Origin: Arthrobacter oryzae
GTDB lineage: Bacteria; Actinomycetota; Actinomycetes; Actinomycetales; Micrococcaceae
Direction: 5' to 3'
Assembly: GCF_003634095.1 (NCBI RefSeq)
Contig: NZ_RBIR01000003.1
Location: 248,001-312,000, forward strand
DNA length: 64,000 nucleotides
Of this stretch, positions 36,023 to 45,231 are shown piece after piece (the first letter of the stretch is position 1; each line of letters opens with the position of its first letter). The translations under genes were made by a program, and so were the position numbers. The notes below the pieces were generated by a model that saw only the letters and a list, made by a program, of their open reading frames with translations, made no database searches and had not been told where the DNA came from.

Positions 36023-36582
36023 AGGTCCTTGGTGAAGGCCAGTGGTCCGATGGTTTCCGGATCGGCGGAGAGATCAAACTGCGCCGCGTACCCGGTGTTC
36101 AGGTAGAGATGTTTCGCCTCCGGCTGGCGGGGGCCGGTGGTCAGGTGGACCTTGCGGTAGCCGCGGCGGGCGGCCAGCGCCTCCAGCTCGGCGAGGACAA
36201 ACCGGGCCAGTCCCCGGCGGCGATGCGCCGAATGGGTCCAGATCCGCTTGAACTCGGCCGTCACCGGGCCGTGCCGGCGGAACGCTCCGCCTGCGACGGA
36301 CGCCCCGTTCTCACGGACAATCAGGAGGGCCCCGCCCGGCGCGGCGAATTCCCCGGCCGGATAGCGGCCAAGTTCCTCCGCGGCGGCTCCCCTGCCGAAG
36401 AGGTTGCCGTAGCGGGTGTCATATTCGATTGCGAGCTCGTCCAGCAGCGGGCGGACCCGGGGATCGCTCATGGGGAGGTTGAGGACGGTGAGCCGTGAAA
36501 TGTCCAAGGGCCGGTTAGCCGGCGGCCGCCCAGCCGCCGGCTGGGCGGCCAATGAACGGGTGTCCGGTGGTGACGGGGTCAT
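35989..36582 (-). CDS. GNAT-family N-acetyltransferase
   Basis: A 197-residue acetyl-CoA-dependent acetyltransferase. FKRIWTHSAHRRRGLARFVLAELEALAARRGYRKVHL carries the HRRRGLA acetyl-CoA loop (motif A) and the following helix. The ATG at 36582 has AAAGGAC upstream. It starts three bases after the stop of the FAD/NAD(P)-binding protein, so the two are coupled. The last five residues QRGVT and the stop are written by the right arm of PAL1. In comparable sulfur operons (B. subtilis yxe/ytm) a GNAT acetylates S-substituted cysteine before oxygenation; that role here is inference. Confidence 0.85.
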   Translation of the reverse strand: MTPSPPDTRSLAAQPAAGRPPANRPLDISRLTVLNLPMSDPRVRPLLDELAIEYDTRYGNLFGRGAAAEELGRYPAGEFAAPGGALLIVRENGASVAGGAFRRHGPVTAEFKRIWTHSAHRRRGLARFVLAELEALAARRGYRKVHLTTGPRQPEAKHLYLNTGYAAQFDLSADPETIGPLAFTKDLPPAKPQRGVT

Positions 36583-36585
36583 ACC

Positions 36586-38640
36586 TTAGTCCTTTCCGCC
36601 GGCGGCGGCCTGCGGCACCGCATGATGGTTGATCGCTTGATGGGTGCCGGCTTGATGGGTGCCGGCCAGTCCGTCGCCGTCGTGATCAGTCCCGCCCGGG
36701 CCCCCGTTCTCGCGGGCCAGCAGGTTCAGGATGCGCCGGGCCAGGGCGTCGTTTTCCCGGAACGGCGCGGCGTTGCTGCCGGGCCGGGCGAACGCCCCGG
36801 CGCCCCAGCCGGAGGTGCCGGGCCCGACGCCGAACAGCCGGCGGCGCCGCACCCCGACCGGACTGATCAGCTCGTTGTGGGCGGACACCAGAAGCCGTCC
36901 GGTCGCGTGGGTGCCGTCCGCGGTCAGGAGCTGCTGCTCGGTGCCGAGTCCTGAACTTTGCAGCTGGCGCAGCAGCGGGTTGGCGGAGCGGGCCACGGAC
37001 GGCGCCGGGAGCCGGGCCTCGATCAGGGCCGGCGCTGACACGGTGATCCCGGACTGCGCCGACCAGGCGACAAACCGGCCCGAGTACTCCGCCGCCTCGA
37101 TCTGCAGCCCCGGGCCCAGGAACTGCAGCAGCCCGGCCCGGTGGATCGCCAGCATCTCCCGCAGCCTGCGCGGCGGCGGCCCGGAGTCGACGAAGCTAAA
37201 GAAGCCGTGCCACCAGCCCTGGACCTCGCGCTGCGAGCGAGCGTTCAGCCGCTCCGAGGGCACCAGCCGGCCCAGGTCCATGTAGGACTTCAGCAGCGAG
37301 ATGAACAGGGCGAGTGTCTCCGAGTGGTCCGGCCCGGTGCGCAACTCAAGGTCGCGGCCTACGTAGGCGGTCACCGCAGCCTGAACGTCGGCGTGGCCGG
37401 CGAAGACGCGGCCCGCGAAGGGATGGTCCAGCCGTTCGAGATCCAAATGGAGTTCCGTGTCCGGGACCGATTGGCTGACCAGCCGTTCCCGGGCCTGGCT
37501 GTACCAGTCCGCGGCGGAGAAGCGCTCGTCGAATTCCTGCCAGCCGATCCGCACCCGTTCCGGGGAGCCGGTGAACAGTTCGCGGTAGTACGCGAAGCCG
37601 GCATCCTTGGCGATCAGGGGCCACAGCTGGGCGCGGAAGTCGAGCTCGCCGGGCGCCTTCAGCAGCGCCGCGACGGCTTCCGCGGTGAAGAACGCGGGCT
37701 CCCCCGCGGTTTCGCCCCGCAGGGTGGCGGTGATCTTGGAGTGGTAAGGCACGCCACGGCGGGACCCCGCCCACAGCCGCGGCTCGGCGCCGGAGGGCAG
37801 ATAGCGCAGGCCGCCGTCGGGCAATTCCTCGAACCGGCCACCGCGGCCCTCCATGAGCAGGACCAGCAGGTCCACGAAGGCCAGGCCCATGCCGGAGACA
37901 ATGACGTCCTGGCCGGCGGCGAGCGGCGAGTAGTCGACGTCGGTGGTGTAGCTGGGCGCCGCATGGAACGCGCCGTGCCGGGCGGCGAACCCGGCCCACG
38001 CGGCAGACTCGCGGTCCGGCACCGAATCGGTGTGCCCCAGAGCAGCGACGACGACGTCGGCATGCAGTACCGCACCCCCGGAGAGCCGGACACGGTAGCG
38101 TTCCCCGCCGTCCTGCGCACCCGTTTGTTCGCCCGTTTCCGGCCCGGAACCCAGGGGCTCGACGGCGGAAGCCGTGTCCCGGTGCACCGTGACGGTAGCG
38201 TCCGGGCCGAGGGCGGCGACGGAACGGCGGAAGAACCATTCGAGGTAGACGCTCTGCAGCTGCCGGGTGGGAAAGGTGGCGCCGGTGAGGGAACGGAGCT
38301 GGGCCCAAAGTTCCCCCGGGAGCACCGGTACGTCCGTGATGGAGCCGTCCAGGACCCCGGCGGCCCAGCCGGCCAGTCCCGGACCCTCGACCGCCGGGCC
38401 CTCGCACTGGACGGAGGCGTCGGTGAACATCGTGACGTCCGCCGCGGCGGAGTTGAGCATCAGCCCGGGATGCTGCTGGTAGCGCCAGATCCTGCCGGAC
38501 CCCGGGGCGTGCGGCTCCACGACGTGGATCTGGAGCGCGCCGGCGAGGAGCTCGGGCCGGTTGGCGCCGAGGCGTTCAAGGAGGCCGGCCGACCGCGGGC
38601 CGCCGCCGATGAGGACCACGGACGGGGCATTCACTGGCAT
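36586..38640 (-). CDS. Large FAD/NAD(P)-binding oxidoreductase
   Basis: A 684-residue flavoprotein of the FAD/NAD(P)-binding type (PF13454-like). VVLIGGGPRSAGLLERL (about 8-24) is the dinucleotide-binding start and VVVAALGHTDS (about 198) the second conserved site. The C-terminus is polar with an AGTHQAGTHQAINHH repeat. Related proteins are annotated as hydroxylases/amine oxidases of secondary metabolism, but activity is unproven. AGGAGATCCC precedes the ATG. The GNAT gene starts three bases after its stop. It is divergent from the ABC-monooxygenase operon (243 bases between starts), and probably belongs to the same system. Confidence 0.8.
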   Translation of the reverse strand: MPVNAPSVVLIGGGPRSAGLLERLGANRPELLAGALQIHVVEPHAPGSGRIWRYQQHPGLMLNSAAADVTMFTDASVQCEGPAVEGPGLAGWAAGVLDGSITDVPVLPGELWAQLRSLTGATFPTRQLQSVYLEWFFRRSVAALGPDATVTVHRDTASAVEPLGSGPETGEQTGAQDGGERYRVRLSGGAVLHADVVVAALGHTDSVPDRESAAWAGFAARHGAFHAAPSYTTDVDYSPLAAGQDVIVSGMGLAFVDLLVLLMEGRGGRFEELPDGGLRYLPSGAEPRLWAGSRRGVPYHSKITATLRGETAGEPAFFTAEAVAALLKAPGELDFRAQLWPLIAKDAGFAYYRELFTGSPERVRIGWQEFDERFSAADWYSQARERLVSQSVPDTELHLDLERLDHPFAGRVFAGHADVQAAVTAYVGRDLELRTGPDHSETLALFISLLKSYMDLGRLVPSERLNARSQREVQGWWHGFFSFVDSGPPPRRLREMLAIHRAGLLQFLGPGLQIEAAEYSGRFVAWSAQSGITVSAPALIEARLPAPSVARSANPLLRQLQSSGLGTEQQLLTADGTHATGRLLVSAHNELISPVGVRRRRLFGVGPGTSGWGAGAFARPGSNAAPFRENDALARRILNLLARENGGPGGTDHDGDGLAGTHQAGTHQAINHHAVPQAAAGGKD

Positions 38641-38806
38641 GGGATCTCCTGGCGGGTCTGGTTCGGAGCCCTCATGCTAGGCAGCCGGAACCGGACCGGT
38701 CGAGGCGCCGGTCACGGCCGTTCACTGCGCGTAATGCGGCGTAAATCGGGGCAAGAATTCGTCGTGTGACGCCGTGCGAACCCGCGTGAACGCATGCAAC
38801 TTCCGG

Positions 38807-38836
38807 CCTTGCCGGGCGTTTTCGGCGGCCCCTAGA
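38807..38836 (+). promoter_or_regulatory. Candidate promoter of ABC-monooxygenase operon
   Basis: TTGCCG (38807-38812) and TAGATT (38831-38836) are separated by 18 bases, a plausible sigma-70-like -35/-10 pair (four matches in the -10). It lies 48 bases upstream of the permease ATG in the 243-base divergent region. No strong operator palindrome is seen nearby. Confidence 0.4.
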
Positions 38837-38883
38837 TTGGCAGCCAACCTAACCCACAGCAACTGGAAGAAACGAGGTGGCAC

Positions 38884-40020
38884 ATGAGTTCAACAGCAAC
38901 CCCGGTGGCGCATTCCGCCCCGGAGCCGGCGTCCGCCGGCACCGAATCCGCACCCGGCACCACAACCTCCGGAACGGCCGTCGCCGCCGTCCCTGGAACC
39001 GACGTCCCGGCACCCGGCGCCGGCCCGGGAACCGCCGCCCCGGCTGCGACCGGGGCTGCCGGGGCCGCCCCGGCGGGCCGCCGGGGCGCCACCGACTACG
39101 CCGACTACCGGCTGGTTCCCGCCCGTCACCCGTGGCGCTGGGTGGGAACGGCCGTCGTCGGCCTCGGCGTCGCCGGGATTGCCTGGTCGCTGGCCACCAA
39201 CCCGCGCTGGGAGTGGGGCGTGGTGGCGCAATGGTTCACCGCGCAGTCGATCGTGAACGGCCTGCTGGAGACCCTTAAGCTGACGGCAATCTCGGGGGCG
39301 CTCGGCTTCATCCTCGGCTTCGTCCTGGCCCTGATGCGGCTCTCCGCGTCCCCGCTGCTGGTCTCCGTCTCCTGGACCTTCTCCTGGATCTTCCGCTCCA
39401 CACCGCTGCTGGTGCAGATGCTGCTCTGGTACAACCTGGGCTACCTGTACGAGAAGATCAGCTTGGGCATCCCCTTCACGGACGTGCGCTTCTTCGAGGC
39501 GCAGACCACCACCCTGATCAGCCAGTTCGCCGCGGCGGTCCTTGGCCTGACCCTGAACCAGGCCGCCTATTCGGCCGAGATCATCCGCGGCGGCATCCTC
39601 TCCGTGGACCAGGGTCAGCTGGAGGCGGCAGCCGCGCTCGGCATCCCTGCCTGGCGGCGTTCCACCAGGATCGTGCTGCCCCAGGCTATGCGGGCCATTT
39701 TGCCTACAGCCTTCAATGAGGTGATCGGACTGGTCAAGGGCACCTCGATTGTCTACGTCCTGGCCTACTCCGAGCTGTTCTACACCGTCCAGGTCATCTA
39801 CAACCGGACCCAGCAAGTCCTGCCCCTGCTGCTGGTGGCCACCCTCTGGTACGTCGTCATCACCTCGGTCCTGAGCGTCTTCCAGTACTACATCGAGCGC
39901 CACTACTCCAAGGGAGCCGTCCGCACCGTGCCCCTGACCCCGCTGCAGAAGGCCCGGAAATTCCTGGCCACGCACGCGCCCGCCACACGGGAAACTGCCC
40001 AGGAAAGAGGCACCCGATGA
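38884..40020 (+). CDS. Amino-acid ABC transporter permease (HisM/GlnP type)
   Basis: A 378-residue inner-membrane permease of the polar-amino-acid uptake family (PF00528). An unusual 70-residue Ala/Pro/Gly/Thr-rich disordered N-terminus precedes the first helix (about 85). The family EAA loop is EAAAALGIPAWRRSTRIVLPQA (about 260-281), contacting the ATPase. GAGGTGG is the ribosome site. The 3' end overlaps the ATPase start by four bases. Only one permease gene is present, so it probably forms a homodimer. Confidence 0.92.
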   Translation: MSSTATPVAHSAPEPASAGTESAPGTTTSGTAVAAVPGTDVPAPGAGPGTAAPAATGAAGAAPAGRRGATDYADYRLVPARHPWRWVGTAVVGLGVAGIAWSLATNPRWEWGVVAQWFTAQSIVNGLLETLKLTAISGALGFILGFVLALMRLSASPLLVSVSWTFSWIFRSTPLLVQMLLWYNLGYLYEKISLGIPFTDVRFFEAQTTTLISQFAAAVLGLTLNQAAYSAEIIRGGILSVDQGQLEAAAALGIPAWRRSTRIVLPQAMRAILPTAFNEVIGLVKGTSIVYVLAYSELFYTVQVIYNRTQQVLPLLLVATLWYVVITSVLSVFQYYIERHYSKGAVRTVPLTPLQKARKFLATHAPATRETAQERGTR

Positions 40021-40862
40021 CCACCTCAGTCCGTCCCGCCACCGGAGCCCGGGAAGCCCTGGAAACCACCCGTGGCCTCGTCGAGATCACCAAGGTCCGC
40101 AAGTCGTTCGGCTCCACGGAAGTCCTCAAGGGCATCACGCTGAGCGTCGAGCCCGGCGGCGTCGCCGTGATCGTCGGTCCGTCCGGGTCAGGCAAATCCA
40201 CCCTCCTGCGCACCATCAACCACCTGGAAAAGGTCGACGCCGGGTTCATCGCGATCGACGGCACGGTGGTGGGCTACGAGGTCCGGGGCCAACGCCTCCA
40301 TGAACTGCGCGAAAAAGAGATCCTTAAGCAGCGCACCGAGATCGGCATGGTGTTCCAGAACTTCAACCTGTTCCCGCACCTGACCGCGCTGGAAAACGTC
40401 ACCGAGGCGCCCGTCGTCGCGCCGCGGGCCGGAAAACCCCGGCTCTCCAAGGCCGAGGCCCGCGAACGCGGGCTCGAACTGCTGGACCGCGTGGGCTTGA
40501 AGGACCGGGCCGGCGCCTACCCGCGCCAGCTTTCCGGAGGCCAGCAGCAGCGCGTCGCGATCGCCCAGGCGCTGGCTCTGGACCCCAAGATCCTGCTCTT
40601 CGACGAGCCCACCTCGGCCCTGGACCCGGAACTGGTCAACGAGGTCCTGGACGTCATCCGCGGGCTCGCCAAGTCCGGCACCACGCTGATCATCGTCACG
40701 CACGAGATGGGCTTCGCCCGCGACGTCGCGGACACGGTGGTGTTCATGGACCAGGGCCAGATCGTCGAGCAAGGCACACCCCAGGAGATTTTCACCAGCC
40801 CCCGGGAAGAACGCACCCGAAGCTTCTTCTCCAAAGTGATCGAACCCGCTTTCAACATCTAA
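40017..40862 (+). CDS. Amino-acid ABC transporter ATP-binding protein
   Basis: A 281-residue GlnQ/HisP-like ATPase. Walker A is GPSGSGKST (about 58-66), the signature LSGGQQQR (about 174-181), Walker [15 protein letters not shown] (about 194-207), and the H-loop [10 protein letters not shown] is intact. The ATG overlaps the permease stop (ATGA) and the binding protein follows by ten bases, so the three are one operon. It energises uptake of the ligand bound by the lipoprotein at 40873-41937. Confidence 0.96.
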   Translation: MTTSVRPATGAREALETTRGLVEITKVRKSFGSTEVLKGITLSVEPGGVAVIVGPSGSGKSTLLRTINHLEKVDAGFIAIDGTVVGYEVRGQRLHELREKEILKQRTEIGMVFQNFNLFPHLTALENVTEAPVVAPRAGKPRLSKAEARERGLELLDRVGLKDRAGAYPRQLSGGQQQRVAIAQALALDPKILLFDEPTSALDPELVNEVLDVIRGLAKSGTTLIIVTHEMGFARDVADTVVFMDQGQIVEQGTPQEIFTSPREERTRSFFSKVIEPAFNI

Positions 40863-40872
40863 GGAACACGCC

Positions 40873-41937
40873 ATGACAGTCCGGCCCACCCTCCTCTCCG
40901 CCCACCCCAGCACGGGTCCCCGGCGGAAGCGTTCAGCGCTTCCCGCCGTCGTCCTCATCGGTGCCCTGTCCGGCTCGCTGGCCCTGACCTCCTGCTCAGA
41001 TCCCGGCGCCTCCGCCGCGCCAGGCGGCCAGCCGGCAACGACGGCGGCGCGCAACGGCGTCGTCTACAACACCTCGCCGGACCAGCAGCGGATCCGGGCA
41101 GCGAAGGACGCGGCACTGGCCGCGAAGGTCCCCGCGCTGATCAGTAAGGACGGGAAGCTCACCGTCGCCACGACGGCGGGAGCGATCCCACTGTCCTTCC
41201 ACGCCACGGACGACAAGACCCCGATCGGCGTCGAGGTTGACCTGGCCCAGCTGGTCGCGGACAAGCTGGGCCTGGACCTGGATGTCCAGGTGACCTCCTG
41301 GGAGAACTGGCCGCTGAAGACCCAGTCCGGCGACTTCGAGGCCGTGTTCTCCAACGTGGGCATCAACGCCGCCCGCGTGAAGCTCTTCGACTTCTCCAGC
41401 TACCGGGCCGCGTACATGGGCTTCGAGGCCAAAAAGAGCTCCAGCTACAACATCAAAGGGTCCGACGACATCTCCGGCCTGAAGATATCCGTGGGCTCGG
41501 GGACCAACCAGGAGAAGATCCTGATCGCCTGGAACAAGGAACTGGAAGCCAAGGGCAAGGCGCCGGCGGAGCTGCTGTACTACTCCTCCGACGCGGACAC
41601 CATCCTGGCCCTGTCTTCCGGACGCACCGACCTGAACCTCGCGCCGTACCCGTCCATCACGTACCGCGAGAACACCCGCGACGACCTCAAGGTGGTGGGC
41701 AAGGTCAATGCCGGCTGGCCGTCCGAGACCCTGGTCGCCGCCACCACGCTCAAGGGCAACGGCCTGGCCCCGGCCATCACGGGCGCCCTGAACTCCGCGA
41801 TCAAGGACGGCTCCTACGCCAAGGTCCTAGACCGCTGGGGACTCTCGGAGGAGGCCCTGCCGGAATCCAAGACGTTCACCGAGGCCAACTTCGGGACCGC
41901 CCCCGCAGGGAAAACAGCGGAAGGAAAAACACCGTGA
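40873..41937 (+). CDS. Amino-acid-type ABC substrate-binding lipoprotein
   Basis: A 354-residue cluster-3 solute-binding protein. A basic N-region, a hydrophobic helix and the lipobox LALTSC (Cys about residue 41) give a membrane-anchored lipoprotein, followed by a short Ala/Pro/Gly linker. The binding domain contains KDGKLTVATTAG, GSGTNQEKILIAWN and DGSYAKVLDRWGLSEEA. Blocks GSGTNQE and DGSYAK-LDRWGLSEEA are nearly identical to those in the lipoprotein at 46875-47858, so the two are paralogues. AAGGA precedes the ATG. It overlaps the next gene by four bases. Confidence 0.93.
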   Translation: MTVRPTLLSAHPSTGPRRKRSALPAVVLIGALSGSLALTSCSDPGASAAPGGQPATTAARNGVVYNTSPDQQRIRAAKDAALAAKVPALISKDGKLTVATTAGAIPLSFHATDDKTPIGVEVDLAQLVADKLGLDLDVQVTSWENWPLKTQSGDFEAVFSNVGINAARVKLFDFSSYRAAYMGFEAKKSSSYNIKGSDDISGLKISVGSGTNQEKILIAWNKELEAKGKAPAELLYYSSDADTILALSSGRTDLNLAPYPSITYRENTRDDLKVVGKVNAGWPSETLVAATTLKGNGLAPAITGALNSAIKDGSYAKVLDRWGLSEEALPESKTFTEANFGTAPAGKTAEGKTP

Positions 41938-43106
41938 GGTTCCAGGTCCTCGACATCATCCCGCACCTGAAGAACCCCGTCACCGGGGAGATCGTTTCCA
42001 CTGCTGACCGGCTCGACCAGGTGGTGGAGACGGCGCGCCGGGCCGAGGAACTCGGCTTCGACAGCTTCTCCGTGGGGGAACGCCACGCGGGCGAGTTCAT
42101 CTCCTCCTCCCCCACCACCGTGCTCGCCGCCATCGCCGCGGTCACGTCCAGAATCCGGCTGCAAAGCGGGGTGACCGTTCTCTCCGTGCTGGACCCGGTG
42201 CGGGTCGCGGAGGACTACGCCACGATCGACCAGCTCAGCCGCGGCCGGCTGGAACTGGTGATCGGCAAGGGCAACGAGGTGCTGCAGTACCCGCTGTTTG
42301 GCCTGGACCTGGCGGACCAGTGGGACCTCCTGGCCGAAAAATACGGCCTGCTCCGCCGGCTCTGGACGGAGGAAAACGTCACCTGGTCCGGGAGGTTCCG
42401 CGCAGCGCTGACGGAGCCCACCACCACCACGCCGCGGCCCTTCGCCGGCCCGCCGCGGGTGTGGCACGGTTCGGCCACCAGCCTGACCTCGGCGGCGCTG
42501 GCGGCGCAGTGGGGCGATCCGCTGTTCACGGCCAATGCGATCCAGCCGCGCGAAAACTACAAGGTGCTGATCGATCACTACCGCGAGGAATACGCCCGGC
42601 ACGGCCACGATCCCCGGCGCCAGTATCTGGGCTCGGGCTCCGGTGCGGGCGGGGTTTTCATCGCCGACACCACGCAGGAGGCCAAGACGCAGTTCGGTCC
42701 GGTCTACGAGGCCCTCACGACCGGGCGGAATGTTCCCGGCAACAACTCCCCGTACCGGGACATCGACCACGCTGTCGCCGAGGGCCCGGCCCTGGTGGGC
42801 AGCCCGGAGCAGGTGATCGACAAGATCCTCAGCTACCACGGGGTCTACGGCCACGACCTGCAGTCCATCTCCCTGCCCACCACGCTGCCCTTCGACCAGC
42901 AGCTGGAAATTCTGGAGCGGTTCGCACTCGAGGTCATCCCCGCCGTCCGCGCCGCCGCACCCACCACACTGTGGGCCGACGGCGACCCCTACGCCGGCCG
43001 CCCCGACGGTGCCGCCGAACCCGACGGTGCCGCCGAACCCGACGCCGCGGCCCGAGTCCCGGCCGATCACAACACCCACAGGAGTCCCAATGTCTACACC
43101 CGCTGA
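41934..43106 (+). CDS. Luciferase-like flavin monooxygenase (LLM), first of three
   Basis: A 390-residue bacterial-luciferase-like FMN-dependent monooxygenase (PF00296). RFQVLDIIPHLKNP begins the barrel; GFDSFSVGERHAGEF and SRGRLELVIGKGN are family blocks. The GTG at 41934 overlaps the lipoprotein stop (GTGA). The C-terminal 45 residues are outside the family core and contain a PDGAAE-PDGAAE-PDAAA repeat; this tail overlaps the DUF1684 start by 17 bases. Likely substrate: an organosulfur or N-containing side chain, in the manner of the YtmO/CmoO type. Confidence 0.88.
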   Translation: MRFQVLDIIPHLKNPVTGEIVSTADRLDQVVETARRAEELGFDSFSVGERHAGEFISSSPTTVLAAIAAVTSRIRLQSGVTVLSVLDPVRVAEDYATIDQLSRGRLELVIGKGNEVLQYPLFGLDLADQWDLLAEKYGLLRRLWTEENVTWSGRFRAALTEPTTTTPRPFAGPPRVWHGSATSLTSAALAAQWGDPLFTANAIQPRENYKVLIDHYREEYARHGHDPRRQYLGSGSGAGGVFIADTTQEAKTQFGPVYEALTTGRNVPGNNSPYRDIDHAVAEGPALVGSPEQVIDKILSYHGVYGHDLQSISLPTTLPFDQQLEILERFALEVIPAVRAAAPTTLWADGDPYAGRPDGAAEPDGAAEPDAAARVPADHNTHRSPNVYTR

Positions 43107-44019
43107 CACCAACCACCGCGCCAAGGGTGCCAGCCAGCCTGGTGCCAGCCAGGCTGGTGCCGGCCAGCCGGACCGCCGGAACATTCCCGATCGGGAATTT
43201 GAAGCAGCGTGGGCGGACTGGCATGCGGCGCATGAACGCCAGCGCGCCGCCCCCCACGGGTTCCTCGCCGTCACCCACCTGCACTGGCTCGACGCCTCGC
43301 CCGCCCGCCTGGACGGCGCGCCCGGCACGTGGAGCGTCGAGGACGACGTCGTCCGCCTGGTCCTGGGGGCAGGCGAACGCGTCCTCCGCGACGGGCAGGA
43401 ACTGAACCCCGACGGCAACGAAGCCACCGTGTTCCTCGGCCCGATCCCCGAGCGCGAAGGGCTCACCCTGCGCGTGGAGGACGCCGGCGCCGGGCATACC
43501 GTGATCGAGCTCGCCAAGCGCGACGGCCGCTATGTGGTGCGGCCGCGGCATCCCCTCAATCCCCTGCTCACCGGCTACCGCGGCACACCCGCATACCCGG
43601 CCAATTCCGAATATTCCGTCAAGGGAATATTCGTTCCGTTTGCCGAACCCCGCCCCACCACGGTGGGCGCCGCGGTCGAAGGCATCCAGCACGTCTACGC
43701 GGCGCCGGGCGAGATCCGCTTCCGGCTGCACGGTAAGAACCTGAGCCTCACCGCCTTCAACGGCCACGCACCGGGGACGCTGTCCGTCCTCTTCACGGAC
43801 GCGACGTCGGGCAAGACCACCTATGCGGCCAACCGTTCGCTCACCGTGCCGGCTCCGGGCGCCGACGGGACGGTCCCGCTCGACTTCAACCGGGCGGTGA
43901 ACCTGCCGTGCGCCTACACCGACCTGGCGACGTGCCCGCTGCCGCCGGCCGAAAACCGCCTGCCGGTGGCCATCGAAGCCGGCGAACAGATCCCCTACGA
44001 ACGTCAGGACGCATCATGA
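43090..44019 (+). CDS. DUF1684 protein
   Basis: A 309-residue member of PF07920 (DUF1684). The family ending CAYTDLATCPLPPAENRLPVAIEAGE and the central PRHPLNPLLTGYRGTPAYPAN and AVNLPCAYT segments are intact. The N-terminal 20 residues repeat GASQ/GAGQ-like units (codons also repeated). AGGAG fixes ATG 43090; it overlaps the preceding LLM gene by 17 bases and the following gene by four. DUF1684 has no known function; its embedding between LLM enzymes and an amino-acid transporter is the best clue. Confidence 0.88.
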   Translation: MSTPADTNHRAKGASQPGASQAGAGQPDRRNIPDREFEAAWADWHAAHERQRAAPHGFLAVTHLHWLDASPARLDGAPGTWSVEDDVVRLVLGAGERVLRDGQELNPDGNEATVFLGPIPEREGLTLRVEDAGAGHTVIELAKRDGRYVVRPRHPLNPLLTGYRGTPAYPANSEYSVKGIFVPFAEPRPTTVGAAVEGIQHVYAAPGEIRFRLHGKNLSLTAFNGHAPGTLSVLFTDATSGKTTYAANRSLTVPAPGADGTVPLDFNRAVNLPCAYTDLATCPLPPAENRLPVAIEAGEQIPYERQDAS

Positions 44020-45221
44020 GCACTCTTCCCGCCATCCACGGGCCGCAGGGACGCGGCCTCCTGTTGCTCGAGCTCGACGGCGCCGGCAGCCACCCGGCGG
44101 CGTGGCGGGTTACCCGCTCGGCACCCGCCGTCTCGCTGGCCCCGGAACACCTCCGCGGCGCTGTCCTGACCGCCGAGTCCGCCGGGTTCCACGCGGCGAC
44201 CTTTTCCGACCCTGGCCTGCAGGACACTGCGCTGCCCGACCAGCCGGATCCCGGCACCGCGGCCCGGCTCAACGCCCTGCAGCGCGCGGCGTTCGCCGGT
44301 CCCGTGACCCGCTCCCTCGCCCTGATCCCGGAAGTGGACACCGTCTACACCGAGCCCTTCCACGTCTCCACCCAGCTGGCCAGCCTGGACTACGTGTCCG
44401 GCGGACGGGCCGGCTGGCTGGTGGCCGCCTCCACCAGCGCGGCCGATGCCGGCGCCGTCGGACGGGACACCGTGCGCGGGGCGCGGCTCGCCCGGGAGGC
44501 TGGCGATTCGATCGAGGTCAGCCGCAGGCTCTGGGACTCCTGGGAGGACGACGCCGTGATCCGTGAAGTCGCCACCGGCCGCTACCTCGACGTCGACAAG
44601 CTGCACTACGTCGACGTCGACAACGACAACTATTCGGTCAAGGGTCCGTCGATCATTCCGCGGCCGCTCCAGGGCCAGCTCCCGGTGCTGGCTCCGGCCG
44701 GGCTCCTCACCCCGGAGGACGTCGCGGCCGGAGCAGCCGATGCACTCCTGGTCTCGGCCCCGGCGCCCGAACTCCTGGCCGCAGAGATCGCCGGGATACG
44801 GGCCGGGCTCGCCATCGGGGGAAGCGAACCGGCCCTGATTGCGGAGCTCGACGTCGTGCTGGACTCCCGTGGCCAGACCGCCGCGGACAGGCTGGCCGCC
44901 CTGAACGGCCACACCGCGTGGCAGAGCCCGCGGGCGCGGTTCGTCGGGTCGGCGGTTGAGCTGACTGAATTGCTCGCCGGGGTTCTGGCATGGGCCGACG
45001 GCGTCCGCCTGCACCCCGCCGTGCTGGAAACGGATCTTGAAGAACTCTCGCAACTGGTCCTCCCCGAGCTGCGCCGGCGCGGGCTCCTGGCGCCCATCAC
45101 CCCGGGCGCCACTTTCCGCGAACTGCTGGGGCTGGCGCGGCCCGCCAGCCGGTACGCAACCGCACCCAGCACACCGGCCAGCGCCGCATCCGTCACCCCC
45201 ACCGCCGGCGCGGAAAACTAA
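44016..45221 (+). CDS. LLM flavin monooxygenase, second of three
   Basis: A 401-residue LLM-class flavin enzyme related to NtaA/SnaA/DszA. QLASLDYVSGGRAGWLVAAST and WEDDAVIREVATGRYLDVDKLHYVDVDNDNYSVKGPSI are family blocks, the latter the helical insertion. It overlaps DUF1684 by four bases (ATGA) and the third LLM gene follows 10 bases later with its own AAGGAG ribosome site. Divergent paralogue of the following gene, so the pair may oxidise successive intermediates or form a heteromer. Confidence 0.86.
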   Translation: MSTLPAIHGPQGRGLLLLELDGAGSHPAAWRVTRSAPAVSLAPEHLRGAVLTAESAGFHAATFSDPGLQDTALPDQPDPGTAARLNALQRAAFAGPVTRSLALIPEVDTVYTEPFHVSTQLASLDYVSGGRAGWLVAASTSAADAGAVGRDTVRGARLAREAGDSIEVSRRLWDSWEDDAVIREVATGRYLDVDKLHYVDVDNDNYSVKGPSIIPRPLQGQLPVLAPAGLLTPEDVAAGAADALLVSAPAPELLAAEIAGIRAGLAIGGSEPALIAELDVVLDSRGQTAADRLAALNGHTAWQSPRARFVGSAVELTELLAGVLAWADGVRLHPAVLETDLEELSQLVLPELRRRGLLAPITPGATFRELLGLARPASRYATAPSTPASAASVTPTAGAEN

Positions 45222-45231
45222 GGAGTCCGTC

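Noticed and set aside
37141..38769. 542-codon open frame opposite the flavoprotein
   Set aside because: Antisense shadow with no recognisable domain.
43009..43089. Longer start for DUF1684
   Set aside because: The AGGAG site and usual family start place it at 43090; upstream codons are the repeat tail of the preceding gene.
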